Shown here: piece after piece, positions 51,665 through 59,836 of the stretch | Layout: every line of letters begins with the position of its first letter | Position numbering within the stretch: position 1 is the stretch's first letter | Assembly (NCBI GenBank): GCA_021783135.1 | Contig: JAJXUE010000011.1 | Location: 1-64,000 of the forward strand | Source of the DNA: Bacillota bacterium | GTDB lineage: Bacteria; Bacillota; Desulfitobacteriia; Desulfitobacteriales; JAJXUE01 | Length of the DNA stretch: 64,000 nucleotides | Direction of reading: 5' to 3' | Position numbers and translations under genes: made by a program | Notes under the pieces: model-generated | What the model saw: the letters and a program-made list of their open reading frames with translations, nothing else | Database searches by the model: none | What the model was told of the DNA's origin: nothing

Positions 51665-53428
51665 TTACCCGAATGTTTTAGTTTCAAATATCTGATATTC
51701 CTTGATCTTACGGTACAAGGTCGCACGACTGATACCTAACAACTTGGCTGCATCATCCTTATGACCCGCAGTGGTAGAAATAGCCAAAGCCTTGGTAATC
51801 GCATCGCGCTCTAGACTTTTAAGATTAATCACCTCTTCGCCACCGCGGGGCTGCGGTAAATTTTTAATCCGTTTGGGCAAGGTACTCTCAGTGATATACT
51901 CCCCGGTTTCCATCGTGACGCAATATTCTATGACGTTGCTTAGTTCACGCACGTTACCCGGCCAAGCATAACCGTTTAATATCGCAGCAGCTTCACCCGA
52001 TATACCGGCCACTTGTCGCCCGGTAACTTCACGATAATAATTAAGGTAAAACTGAATTAGAATCGGAATATCCTCCCGTCGTTCACGTAAGGGTGGAATT
52101 ACTAAAGGTATTACATTTAAGCGATAATATAGATCCTCGCGAAACTCACCCGTTTGCACCATTCTTTCCAAGTCGCGATGCGTGGCGGCAATTACTCGGA
52201 CATCAACCGGAATAGAGCGAGAACTCCCGATACGCTCCACCCGCCTCTCCTGTAAGACTCGCAAGAGCTTAACCTGCAAATGCAAGGACATATCGCCGAT
52301 TTCGTCCAGAAAGATGGTGCCATGATGCGCCAGCTCAAATTTACCAAGTTTACCGCCGCGCTTGGCTCCGGTGAAGGCACCATCCTCGTAGCCAAACAGT
52401 TCACTTTCCAACAAATTTTCCGGAATTGCACCACAATTTAGCGCAATAAACGTGCTGGCTTCGCGTTTGCTGCTTTGATGGATAGCACGTGCCAGCAATT
52501 CCTTGCCTGTACCACTTTCCCCTTGGATTAAAATCGTCGATTTGCTTGGCGCTACCTTGAGGGCCATCTCTTTTAAGTTCTGCATTTTGGCGCAGTTCCC
52601 GATTATTTCCGAAAAGTGCGTTTCTACCTCGTTTAAAGTGGTATCTTTAACTAACTTTTTGATCTGTTGAATATCCTTAAGAGTTATCACTGCGCCTTCA
52701 ACTTTACCGTCTTTGACAATTGGTACCGCGTCACAATAATGTTGCCCGGCAACCCGCCGCCCCTTGATCTGACCGGCAAATGATTCTCCCGCTTCAATAG
52801 CTTTCCACAGCCTTTTTTCGTCCAGCAACTGAGGAAGTGTAATTACGGAATTTACATCAATATCCAGTAATTTGGCGCTTAAGTCATTAAAGTGAGTAAC
52901 CTGCTTATTTTTATCGACGAGCAAAATTCCGTCGTGCAATAAATTAAGCACGGTAATTAGTTGGTTGGTTACTAGCTCGCGTTGGCGGTTGTGTTCTGTT
53001 TCCACAACTTTGCTTTCCAGCAACTCAGCCATTTTCTCTAAAAACTGCAAGAGTGACTCTTTATTGTCCATTAAGCGTTGCGATTGCGCTTCATCAAAGC
53101 TAATTAAACCGATTACGCCAATTATTTCATTCTCAACCCGTATGGGAAGTGCTGCTTCGGCATATTCCAAACATTGCCCCCGGGCAACGCAAGGCTGACA
53201 TAGATCGTTATATCCCGGGTTATCAATAATTACGGCACTGCCTGTTTGTAGAACGTGGCGATACACAAATCCTTCTTCCATCGCACACCCGCAGCGGCTC
53301 TTGCATTCCCCGGTGCCCGCTACCCTTACCAGCTCCGCGTCCGCAATTTCTACTTCTATTTTTAAGGCTGCAGCAATTGCTTCCGCGGTTTGTTGCACGG
53401 TACTTTTGATGTCACGCAGGTGGTACAT
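51665..53428 (-). CDS. Sigma-54-dependent activator with Cys-rich sensor (EBP1)
   Basis: 587 residues. A GAF-like sensor (about 1-130) carries C42, C46, C48 and a CxxCx5C cluster at C77, C80, C86. A PAS-like domain (about 150-260) follows, then the AAA+ domain (about 275-510) with Walker A QGESGTGKELLARA and the sigma-54-contact loop GAFTGA, and a Fis-type helix-turn-helix (AAKLLGISRATLYRKIKEYQ). Such proteins open sigma-54 promoters. Located between ygeX and ygfK, it is the obvious local regulator of the purine locus. The Cys set could hold an Fe-S cluster or zinc and sense redox or ligand. Paralog of the activator at 59801-61597. Confidence 0.93.
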   Translation of the reverse strand: MYHLRDIKSTVQQTAEAIAAALKIEVEIADAELVRVAGTGECKSRCGCAMEEGFVYRHVLQTGSAVIIDNPGYNDLCQPCVARGQCLEYAEAALPIRVENEIIGVIGLISFDEAQSQRLMDNKESLLQFLEKMAELLESKVVETEHNRQRELVTNQLITVLNLLHDGILLVDKNKQVTHFNDLSAKLLDIDVNSVITLPQLLDEKRLWKAIEAGESFAGQIKGRRVAGQHYCDAVPIVKDGKVEGAVITLKDIQQIKKLVKDTTLNEVETHFSEIIGNCAKMQNLKEMALKVAPSKSTILIQGESGTGKELLARAIHQSSKREASTFIALNCGAIPENLLESELFGYEDGAFTGAKRGGKLGKFELAHHGTIFLDEIGDMSLHLQVKLLRVLQERRVERIGSSRSIPVDVRVIAATHRDLERMVQTGEFREDLYYRLNVIPLVIPPLRERREDIPILIQFYLNYYREVTGRQVAGISGEAAAILNGYAWPGNVRELSNVIEYCVTMETGEYITESTLPKRIKNLPQPRGGEEVINLKSLERDAITKALAISTTAGHKDDAAKLLGISRATLYRKIKEYQIFETKTFG

Positions 53429-53505
53429 GTTTTACACCTCTGCTACATTGTGTATTAACCCTAGTCCACTGTGATAAATTTATTGATCAGGGTTTGTTAA
53501 TGTAT

Positions 53506-53523
53506 TCGTCTCATTTTGATATA
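53506..53523 (-). promoter_or_regulatory. Imperfect activator site upstream of EBP1
   Basis: GTCTC-ATTTT-GATAT resembles the TATC-ATTTT-GATA motif. It lies about 80 nt before the EBP1 start and could give autoregulation. Weak alone; counted only because of the other copies. Confidence 0.35.
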
Positions 53524-53586
53524 TTCCTACTATAAACTTCAGAATATTAAAATTCGGATTCGGGACATTATACCCAGGCGCAATTT

Positions 53587-54810
53587 TTAGCGTGCAGCAG
53601 AGGCAAAACAACCGTCCCACACAATGTTAAGATAGGCTTCCGGATCAGTATCCCCTTCGGTATTAAACAGAAGAATCTGGGATTGTTCATTTAACCCCAA
53701 AGCCTCCCTGGCCTTCTGCAAACCATCGTCACGTAGCAAGTTCCACAACAGCCCAACCGTAACTGCACCTGATTCGCCAGATACGACTTTGGGATCACCT
53801 TGCAAGGGGCTACCTAAAATACGCATCCCTTTAGCTGCCACCCAATCCGGGCAGGAGATAAACATTTCACAGTAATCCCGCAAAATATCCCAGCTAATGA
53901 TATTTGGTTCTCCACAGGCCAAGCCGGCCATGATAGTAGTCAACTCGCCGCCCACGGCGCGAGGTTTACCGTCACCAGCCTGAATGGACTTAAGCAAACA
54001 ATTGGCCTGATCAGCCTCCACTACCGCCATCTTCGGTCTATCCTGACCAAAGATGGCCGTAAAATAACCCTCCACAGAACCGGCCAAGGCACCAACTCCG
54101 GCCTGAGTGAATATATGCGTAGGCTTGGCAATGCCAATTTTGTTAAGTTGTTCAAGTGCCTCCGCCGACATAGTGCCATAGCCCTGCATGATCCAGGTGG
54201 GTATTTCCTCATAACCTTCCCACGCTGTATCCTGTACCACAAGCCAACCGTTTGCCTTAGCCTTAGCCGCAGTCATCCGCACAGCATCATCGTAATTCAA
54301 GTCTGTAATATAAGCCTCCGCACCTTCTGCGCGGATGTTCTCCAATCTTTGTAAGGAAGAACCCTTCGGCATATAAATTATAGCCCTCTGTCCGAGTTGG
54401 CGGGCAGTCCAAGCTACACCCCTGCCATGGTTACCGTCTGTGGTTGTAGCAAAGGTGATTTCCCCCAGCTGCTGTTTGACGCTGTCCGAGGTAAGTACCT
54501 GATAAGGCATCTCGGCAACATCCTGATGCAGACGTTGCGCCAGCAAGCGTGCAATGGCGTAAGAGCCGCCTAAGGCCTTAAAGGCATTGAGCCCGAAACG
54601 GTAGGATTCATCTTTAACATAAATCCCACCTACCCCAAGAATTTTAGCTAGGTGTTTTAAGCTTCTAAGCGGTGTCGGCTGATATTGCGGAAAGCTGGCG
54701 TGAAAATTTCTGGCCTTGGCAATTTCACTTAGGCCAAACAACTCTGTAGAATATCCAGTCTCTACACTTCGCCGCATGTTATTTGTTGTCCATTGGATTG
54801 ATGCGCCCAT
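53587..54810 (-). CDS. ygeX: 2,3-Diaminopropionate ammonia-lyase
   Basis: 407 residues, near the 398 of E. coli YgeX. Fold type II PLP enzyme: the Schiff-base Lys in FGLNAFKALGGSYA, ATTTDGNHGRGVAWTARQLG, and the phosphate-binding TQAGVGALAGSVEG. It cleaves 2,3-diaminopropionate to pyruvate and two ammonia, the last carbon step of the anaerobic purine route. GGGAG precedes ATG 54810, 21 nt after ridA, so both use the sigma-54 promoter at 55266. Confidence 0.95.
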   Translation of the reverse strand: MGASIQWTTNNMRRSVETGYSTELFGLSEIAKARNFHASFPQYQPTPLRSLKHLAKILGVGGIYVKDESYRFGLNAFKALGGSYAIARLLAQRLHQDVAEMPYQVLTSDSVKQQLGEITFATTTDGNHGRGVAWTARQLGQRAIIYMPKGSSLQRLENIRAEGAEAYITDLNYDDAVRMTAAKAKANGWLVVQDTAWEGYEEIPTWIMQGYGTMSAEALEQLNKIGIAKPTHIFTQAGVGALAGSVEGYFTAIFGQDRPKMAVVEADQANCLLKSIQAGDGKPRAVGGELTTIMAGLACGEPNIISWDILRDYCEMFISCPDWVAAKGMRILGSPLQGDPKVVSGESGAVTVGLLWNLLRDDGLQKAREALGLNEQSQILLFNTEGDTDPEAYLNIVWDGCFASAAR

Positions 54811-54831
54811 TAGATCTCCCTGCCTTATAGT

Positions 54832-55212
54832 TTACTGTATAGTTGCAATTGCTTCGATTTCCACAGCCGCTTCCAGCGGTAAGCGGGCGATTTGCACCGT
54901 GCTGCGTGCAGGATAGCTTTCCGTGAAGTAACTGCCATAAATCTGATTGACCACCTGGAAATTGTCCAGATCCTTCAGGAAAATGGTGGTCTTGACGACC
55001 TTACTGAGATCAGAACCTGCGGCAGTTAAAATAGCCTTGATGTTTTCCAGGCACTGCTGTGTTTGAGCTTCTATTCCATCCGCCAATTTGCCTGTCGCCG
55101 GATTAAGCGGCAACTGTCCGGAAACGAAAAGCATTTCGGCTTGCTGAACTGCTTGAGAATATGGCCCAATAGCTTTCGGAGCGTGTTCGGTGCTAACGAT
55201 ATGTTTGGTCAT
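54832..55212 (-). CDS. ridA: RidA-family reactive intermediate deaminase
   Basis: 126 residues. Motifs AIGPYSQAVQ, FVSGQLPLNPATGKL, EAQTQQCLENIKAILTAAGS and ARSTVQIARLPLEAAVEIEAIA, with the substrate Arg in PARSTV. RidA hydrolyses 2-aminoacrylate and related imines that PLP lyases release. First gene of a two-gene unit with ygeX, whose reaction passes through aminoacrylate, so the pairing makes biochemical sense. AGGAGGT precedes the ATG. Confidence 0.96.
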   Translation of the reverse strand: MTKHIVSTEHAPKAIGPYSQAVQQAEMLFVSGQLPLNPATGKLADGIEAQTQQCLENIKAILTAAGSDLSKVVKTTIFLKDLDNFQVVNQIYGSYFTESYPARSTVQIARLPLEAAVEIEAIATIQ

Positions 55213-55265
55213 GTTATACCTCCTGTTATTATGGTGTGAGTAATTTTAATTACATTCTATGTAGA

Positions 55266-55281
55266 TGCAAGTATCGTGCCA
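55266..55281 (-). promoter_or_regulatory. Sigma-54 promoter of ridA-ygeX
   Basis: On the minus strand TGGCACGATACTTGCA, a perfect -24/-12 match, 54 nt before the ridA start and immediately after a terminator. No clear copy of the palindromic activator site was found just upstream, where the CysK-like coding end lies. Confidence 0.88.
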
Positions 55282-55293
55282 ACTTGCAAAAAA

Positions 55294-55338
55294 TTAAACA
55301 ACCTTGATCCGCCAAAAACACGAACCAAGGTTGTTTAA
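55294..55338 (-). terminator. Terminator after the CysK-like gene
   Basis: TTAAACAACCTTG (55294-55306) pairs perfectly with 55326-55338; on the minus strand TTTTTTGC follows. It insulates the sigma-54 promoter of ridA from upstream transcription. Confidence 0.85.
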
Positions 55339-55375
55339 TGTAATTTAGATATTAAGCTATAACCGGGAGGGTGCG

Positions 55376-56731
55376 TTAGCGCTGGGATTGAATCGCTTGA
55401 TCATACTGTTCCACCTTGGCATACTCTTTGTCCCAGAACTCTGCTGTACGCATCGCATCAAGATATTCCTGACTGTAGCCAAACGGCAGCCAGTCTTTCT
55501 CTTTTTGTTTATAGAGCTGTTCCTTAGCCGCAACTGAGCGAAAATCCGTAATATTATGGGTGTGCTTGTTGGCAAAAATATCACGTGCCCAGCGCCTCAA
55601 AACAAATTCTTCCGTCTCCAGATACCGTTGTTCTAAGTCTTCTAAAACTGATGGATAACGGTCAAAACCGTCCGTCGCGATTGTTACCACATTGTCATCC
55701 GGTCCCAATTTGAGATAATGAGCCATTTTGATCGCACCCAAGATGTTGCAAATTCCAGATACGCCAAACAAGCCGCGCAAGGCCAGCGCATCTTGTTCCG
55801 CAATTCCCATCTCCTGCAGAATTTTCGTGCCGTCTTGGATGATCTTTAAGCCCTTGACACAATCATCATCCGGTATCTGAGCGACAAAATCAGTGGTGTT
55901 GATGTTATGAATCAGGGTACACATCTTATCGCCAATGCCTTCAATCCGGTGTTGACCGCGTCCGCCGTTGGCTAGCGTAGAGCATTCATATGGCTCGAGA
56001 GCTACTATTTTTGCTTCCGGGAAGACGTGTTTAATTTGATCACCGGCAGCAATGGTGCCTGCCGAACCGGGTGCGGAAGTAAAGCAGGCGATCCGACCAT
56101 TACCAATGCCCTCTACTGCCTCGATAGCGGAATTACCGGTGACAAACCGATGGAAGCGATAATTAGGCATCAATTCAAACTGAGCCAAGGGACGATTTTT
56201 GGGGTTTTTCTTGAGCTCATATGTGCGCTGTAAGGTTAAAATTACATCCGATTCAGTACCCGGCGTAAGATCAAGCTTCGCGCCATAGCGTTTAATTCGT
56301 TCATAACGCTCCTTGCTCATGTTATCCGGCATAATTACTATGGCCTCATAACCCATCAGGTTACAGATATACGACACACCAATGCCAAAATTACCTGTGG
56401 ATGGTCCTAAAATAGTGTGTTGTCCGGGCATTATTTCACCATCAACGCAACCTTCAATCAAAGTAGCGTAAGCCGGTCCAACTTTATGCGATCCCGAAGG
56501 GAAGTATTTGCCAAGTAATACGACGATATTAGCTTCGGTTCCTGTCAGTTCTTTCGGTAATACAATTTTACGTACTGCGCCATTGTCGTCCTTCCACGTG
56601 ATGTTAAAGAGGTTGATAGGATCGAGTTCATTGCTTTCTTTGGCTTTAAGCGCCTGCTCCCGCACCGCTTGAGGTATTGTTTCGGGATGCAGCATTTCGG
56701 TATAGGTCGGTCCGTAAGGAATTTTTCCCAT
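55376..56731 (-). CDS. CysK-like fold type II PLP enzyme of the purine cluster
   Basis: 451 residues. Schiff-base Lys in PSGSHKVGPAYA, asparagine loop GPSTGNFGIGVSYICNLMGY, and Gly-rich phosphate site SAPGSAGTIAAG. Related to cysteine synthase and cystathionine beta-synthase but longer, with a distinct C-terminal about 90 residues. The substrate is unknown; a beta-elimination or beta-replacement on a 2,3-diaminopropionate-like or serine-like compound is plausible. Relatives are found next to ygeW/ygeX-type genes. GAAGGAG precedes the ATG; the gap to the thrC-like gene is 54 nt, so they share a transcript. Confidence 0.82.
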   Translation of the reverse strand: MGKIPYGPTYTEMLHPETIPQAVREQALKAKESNELDPINLFNITWKDDNGAVRKIVLPKELTGTEANIVVLLGKYFPSGSHKVGPAYATLIEGCVDGEIMPGQHTILGPSTGNFGIGVSYICNLMGYEAIVIMPDNMSKERYERIKRYGAKLDLTPGTESDVILTLQRTYELKKNPKNRPLAQFELMPNYRFHRFVTGNSAIEAVEGIGNGRIACFTSAPGSAGTIAAGDQIKHVFPEAKIVALEPYECSTLANGGRGQHRIEGIGDKMCTLIHNINTTDFVAQIPDDDCVKGLKIIQDGTKILQEMGIAEQDALALRGLFGVSGICNILGAIKMAHYLKLGPDDNVVTIATDGFDRYPSVLEDLEQRYLETEEFVLRRWARDIFANKHTHNITDFRSVAAKEQLYKQKEKDWLPFGYSQEYLDAMRTAEFWDKEYAKVEQYDQAIQSQR

Positions 56732-56785
56732 AATTCTTTTCTCCTTCTTCTAGATATCAAGCAGACTACGTTTAAAGTATCTTGC

Positions 56786-58033
56786 TTAAACCAAGTTTCC
56801 CGCCTGCAGTTTGGTGATTAGTTCGGCCATGGACGGTACCACTTTAAGTGGTTCGCCAACTGCCTCAATCGCATTTTTTACGTCCTTAAGCCCATTGCCT
56901 GTCACAATTGCAACAACTGTCTCATTTTGACTGATCACACCTTGCTCAATCAACAACTTGAGTCCTGCCAGACCGGTTACACCGGCCGGTTCACCAAAAA
57001 TCCCGCTACTTGCACCCAACTCACGCATTGCAGCCAAGATTGCCTCATCACTCACGGCCAGCATAGTGCCGTGGGAATCCCGCACCGCCATCAGCGCCTT
57101 CTCCGGATTACGCGGTACACCAACCGCAATGCTATCGGCGATGGTATTCTCCGCTGCAGGTTGCCACGGACGGTTTTCACGCCAAGCGTCAACTAAGGGG
57201 GAACATCCCGTAGATTGTACGCCGGCTATCTTGGGTACGCGGTCGATCCAGCCCAGTCTGTAAAGGTCCTGGAACCCTTTCCAGACACCGGCAATGGTAC
57301 AGCCGTCACCCACAGACACAACCACCCAATCCGGTACCTGCCAATCAAGCTGCTCAGCAATCTCTAAGGCCACTGTCTTTTTGCCCTCAACCAAATAGGG
57401 ATTAATAGCGGCATTGCGATTATACCAGCCCCATTTGTCTATTGCCTCGGCTGATAGGGCAAAGGCATCCTCATACGAACCTTGCACACTGATTACGTTA
57501 GCGCCAAAAATAAGCAGTTGGGCCACTTTACCCTGAGGCGCACGGCTCGGTACAAAGATAAAGGTCTGCATGCCCATGGCTGCAGCACTTCCGGCCAGAG
57601 ATGAGGCGGCATTCCCGGTTGAGGAACACGCTATAGTTGTCGCATTTTCTTCCTTAGCCTTGATTACGGCAATGATCGAAGCGCGATCTTTCAATGAGGC
57701 AGTGGGATTTTGCCCGTCATCTTTGACGTAAAGCTTATCCATACCCATAAGGCGTCCCAAACCTGACGGTCGATAGAGCGGACTCCAGCCGACGCGCAAA
57801 TGGGGTCGGGGGGTATCCGGCTTAATCGGCAGCAACGGAAGATAACGGAAAATCGAATTGTCCTTGTTGTGCGCTAATTGTTCACGGCTGATCAGGCGGT
57901 TAATTACGCTGTAATCGTAAACTACATCAAGAATGCCGTCTTTACGGCCACATGCGGGACAGGTATAAAGACCCGGTTTGGCTGCCAACTCTTGACCACA
58001 GAATATACAACGCAACCCCAAAACATGCTTCAA
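56786..58033 (-). CDS. thrC: Threonine synthase-like PLP enzyme with N-terminal zinc ribbon
   Basis: 415 residues from TTG 58033, chosen because GGAGGTGA lies 8 nt upstream; the frame is open 8 codons further. It starts with a zinc ribbon, CIFCGQELA and YTCPACGRKDG. PLP core: NPTASLKDRASIIAVIKAKE (Schiff-base Lys), CSSTGNAASSLAGSAAAMG, and VSVGDGCTIAGVWKGFQDL. The family converts O-phosphohomoserine to threonine, but no hom or thrB is adjacent, and it is embedded in the purine locus beside two other PLP enzymes, so the true reaction may differ. Confidence 0.78.
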   Translation of the reverse strand: MKHVLGLRCIFCGQELAAKPGLYTCPACGRKDGILDVVYDYSVINRLISREQLAHNKDNSIFRYLPLLPIKPDTPRPHLRVGWSPLYRPSGLGRLMGMDKLYVKDDGQNPTASLKDRASIIAVIKAKEENATTIACSSTGNAASSLAGSAAAMGMQTFIFVPSRAPQGKVAQLLIFGANVISVQGSYEDAFALSAEAIDKWGWYNRNAAINPYLVEGKKTVALEIAEQLDWQVPDWVVVSVGDGCTIAGVWKGFQDLYRLGWIDRVPKIAGVQSTGCSPLVDAWRENRPWQPAAENTIADSIAVGVPRNPEKALMAVRDSHGTMLAVSDEAILAAMRELGASSGIFGEPAGVTGLAGLKLLIEQGVISQNETVVAIVTGNGLKDVKNAIEAVGEPLKVVPSMAELITKLQAGNLV

Positions 58034-58106
58034 ATGAATCACCTCCAAATATATCACCGTATATCCTCGCCCAAAAAGTCAAGCATACCACCACTAAGAA
58101 AGTAAT

Positions 58107-58135
58107 GTGGTGGGAAGGTTTGGCATTCCCACCAC
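58107..58135 (-). terminator. Hairpin between permease and thrC-like gene
   Basis: GTGGTGGGAA (58107-58116) pairs perfectly with 58126-58135, 10 nt after the permease stop. On the minus strand CATTACTTTCTT follows, so it may be a weak or partial terminator letting some transcription reach thrC. Confidence 0.6.
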
Positions 58136-58144
58136 AACTCTTAC

Positions 58145-59494
58145 TTAAACATCAATTCCGGCCATTGCGGCCAAGTCCTCTCTAACCTTGTCAGCAGGTT
58201 CAGACCCATTAAAGAAGGCGTTCAAAATAATTGCCGTTACCGAACCCAAGGTAATACCGCTGTGCACGATGGTTTGACTCCAACCCGGGAGCATATTGAA
58301 GAAATTAGGCGATACCAGAGGAATTAGACCAACTGCCACACTAATTGCTACCACAAAGGTGTTATGGGGGTTCTTTTCATAATCAACCTTTGACAGCGTC
58401 TTGATACCACTGGCTGCAACGATACCAAACATAGCAATACCGGCGCCGCCCAATACCGCATTAGGCAAGGAGGCGATAATTGTCGCTAATTTGGGTAGCA
58501 AACCCATAATTACCAAGATACCGCCGGAAGTCGCTACAACCCACCGGCTCTTAACGCCCGTCAAACCAACTAGTCCGACATTTTGCGCAAAAGCAGTATA
58601 CGGAAACGCATTTAAGATGCCGCCAAGGGTGGTTGATAAACCATCAGCCCTTAAGCCGCGAGCCAAATCTTCCTCAGTGATCTTCTTACCCACTATTTCG
58701 CCGATGGCCAGGAAGTCGCCGGTCGATTCAACCATTACAACCAACATCACCAAGATAAACGAAATGATTGAGCCCAGATCAAAATGGGGCATACCAAAAA
58801 AGAATGGTTTGTCAATTCCCAGCCACGGTGCGGCAGCGACTCCTGAGAAGTCGACCAGTCCCATGGGTATTGCAATAATGAGACCGATGGCAAGGCCAAG
58901 CAAGACCGCGATATTAGCAACAAAACCTTTGAAGTACTTGTTGAACAATAAAATTGCAATTAAAACAACTAAAGCTACAAACAAAAAGTTTAACTGACCA
59001 TAATTTTTAACTCCGGTGCCACCGGCAGCCCAGTCTACTCCAACCGGCAAGAGTGAAATGCCAATAACAGTAATAACACTGCCGGTAACGACTGGCGGAA
59101 AGAAGCGCAATAACTTGCTAAAGAACGGGGCCGCAAAGAAAGTAAATATACCCGCAATTATAATCGATCCGTAAATCGTCGTCATTCCCAGTCCTTTGGC
59201 TGAAGCAATCATGATCATCGGCGTAACAGCAGCAAAGGTTACCCCTTGGATGACCGGGATGCGAATACCCAACTTCCAAAAACCAATCGTCTGAATCAAG
59301 GTGGCAATCCCGCAGGTGAATAGATCGGCATTAATTAGAAAGGCTGTATTTTGTTTTGAGAGATGGGCGACCCCAGCGATGATGAGTGGTACTGCAACCG
59401 CTCCGGCATACATTGCCAGTACGTGTTGCAAGCCATACAGCAGGAGTTTACCGGCTGGTAGCATTTCGTCGACCGGATGCTTGGCTTCTGACAT
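58145..59494 (-). CDS. NCS2-family xanthine/uric acid permease
   Basis: 449 residues with about 12-14 hydrophobic helices. NCS2 signatures: LLYGLQHVLAMYAGAVAVPL at the N-terminus, ESTGDFLAIGEIVG (substrate-site Glu region) and NAFPYTAFAQNVGLVGLTGV. The family imports xanthine, uric acid or uracil with protons or sodium; sequence alone does not fix which, but the neighbours point to a purine. AGGAGG precedes the ATG. Preceded by its own sigma-54 promoter and a palindromic activator site. Confidence 0.92.
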   Translation of the reverse strand: MSEAKHPVDEMLPAGKLLLYGLQHVLAMYAGAVAVPLIIAGVAHLSKQNTAFLINADLFTCGIATLIQTIGFWKLGIRIPVIQGVTFAAVTPMIMIASAKGLGMTTIYGSIIIAGIFTFFAAPFFSKLLRFFPPVVTGSVITVIGISLLPVGVDWAAGGTGVKNYGQLNFLFVALVVLIAILLFNKYFKGFVANIAVLLGLAIGLIIAIPMGLVDFSGVAAAPWLGIDKPFFFGMPHFDLGSIISFILVMLVVMVESTGDFLAIGEIVGKKITEEDLARGLRADGLSTTLGGILNAFPYTAFAQNVGLVGLTGVKSRWVVATSGGILVIMGLLPKLATIIASLPNAVLGGAGIAMFGIVAASGIKTLSKVDYEKNPHNTFVVAISVAVGLIPLVSPNFFNMLPGWSQTIVHSGITLGSVTAIILNAFFNGSEPADKVREDLAAMAGIDV

Positions 59495-59613
59495 ATACTT
59501 ACCTCCTTAATATTGCTACGGGTACTTTTAACTGCTTTGCCTCCTTGATACTTGATAATTCCTTGCTGAAGTCCCGCAACTTCACAAAGAATCTGCGCCT
59601 TGGCAATTAATAT

Positions 59614-59629
59614 AGCAATATCCATGCCA
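59614..59629 (-). promoter_or_regulatory. Sigma-54 promoter of the permease
   Basis: On the minus strand TGGCATGGATATTGCT, matching TGGCACG-N4-TTGCW with one substitution (C to T), 120 nt before the permease start. Confidence 0.78.
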
Positions 59630-59692
59630 ATAGTTGCGCATTGCCTTCAGAAGCCATATAAAGCTGTTTTTCGACAATAGATATCCAAACTG

Positions 59693-59711
59693 ATTTATCA
59701 TTTTGATAAAT
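59693..59711. promoter_or_regulatory. Perfect palindrome, candidate activator site of the permease
   Basis: ATTTATC-ATTTT-GATAAAT, the same architecture and spacer as 51621-51639, lying about 65-80 nt upstream of the -24 element at 59629: a typical enhancer position. Confidence 0.7.
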
Positions 59712-59796
59712 TACTCGTCCCAAGGTACACACGTCACCCTCAGCAGGCTTTGTGTGCAGCAAGTAAGGCGGGTAGCAAACAGGGGGCTAAGGACAG

Positions 59797-59836
59797 TTTA
59801 TCACTTTGATAAATGGTTGTCTCCATTTTGAGACAA
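59797..59836. promoter_or_regulatory. Two more palindromes at the 3' end of EBP2
   Basis: TTTATC-ACTTT-GATAAA (59797-59813) overlaps the EBP2 stop codon, and TTGTCTC-CATTTT-GAGACAA (59817-59836) is inside its last codons. With 59693 they make a cluster of three dyads 65-200 nt upstream of the permease promoter, as expected for cooperative activator binding. Confidence 0.55.
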
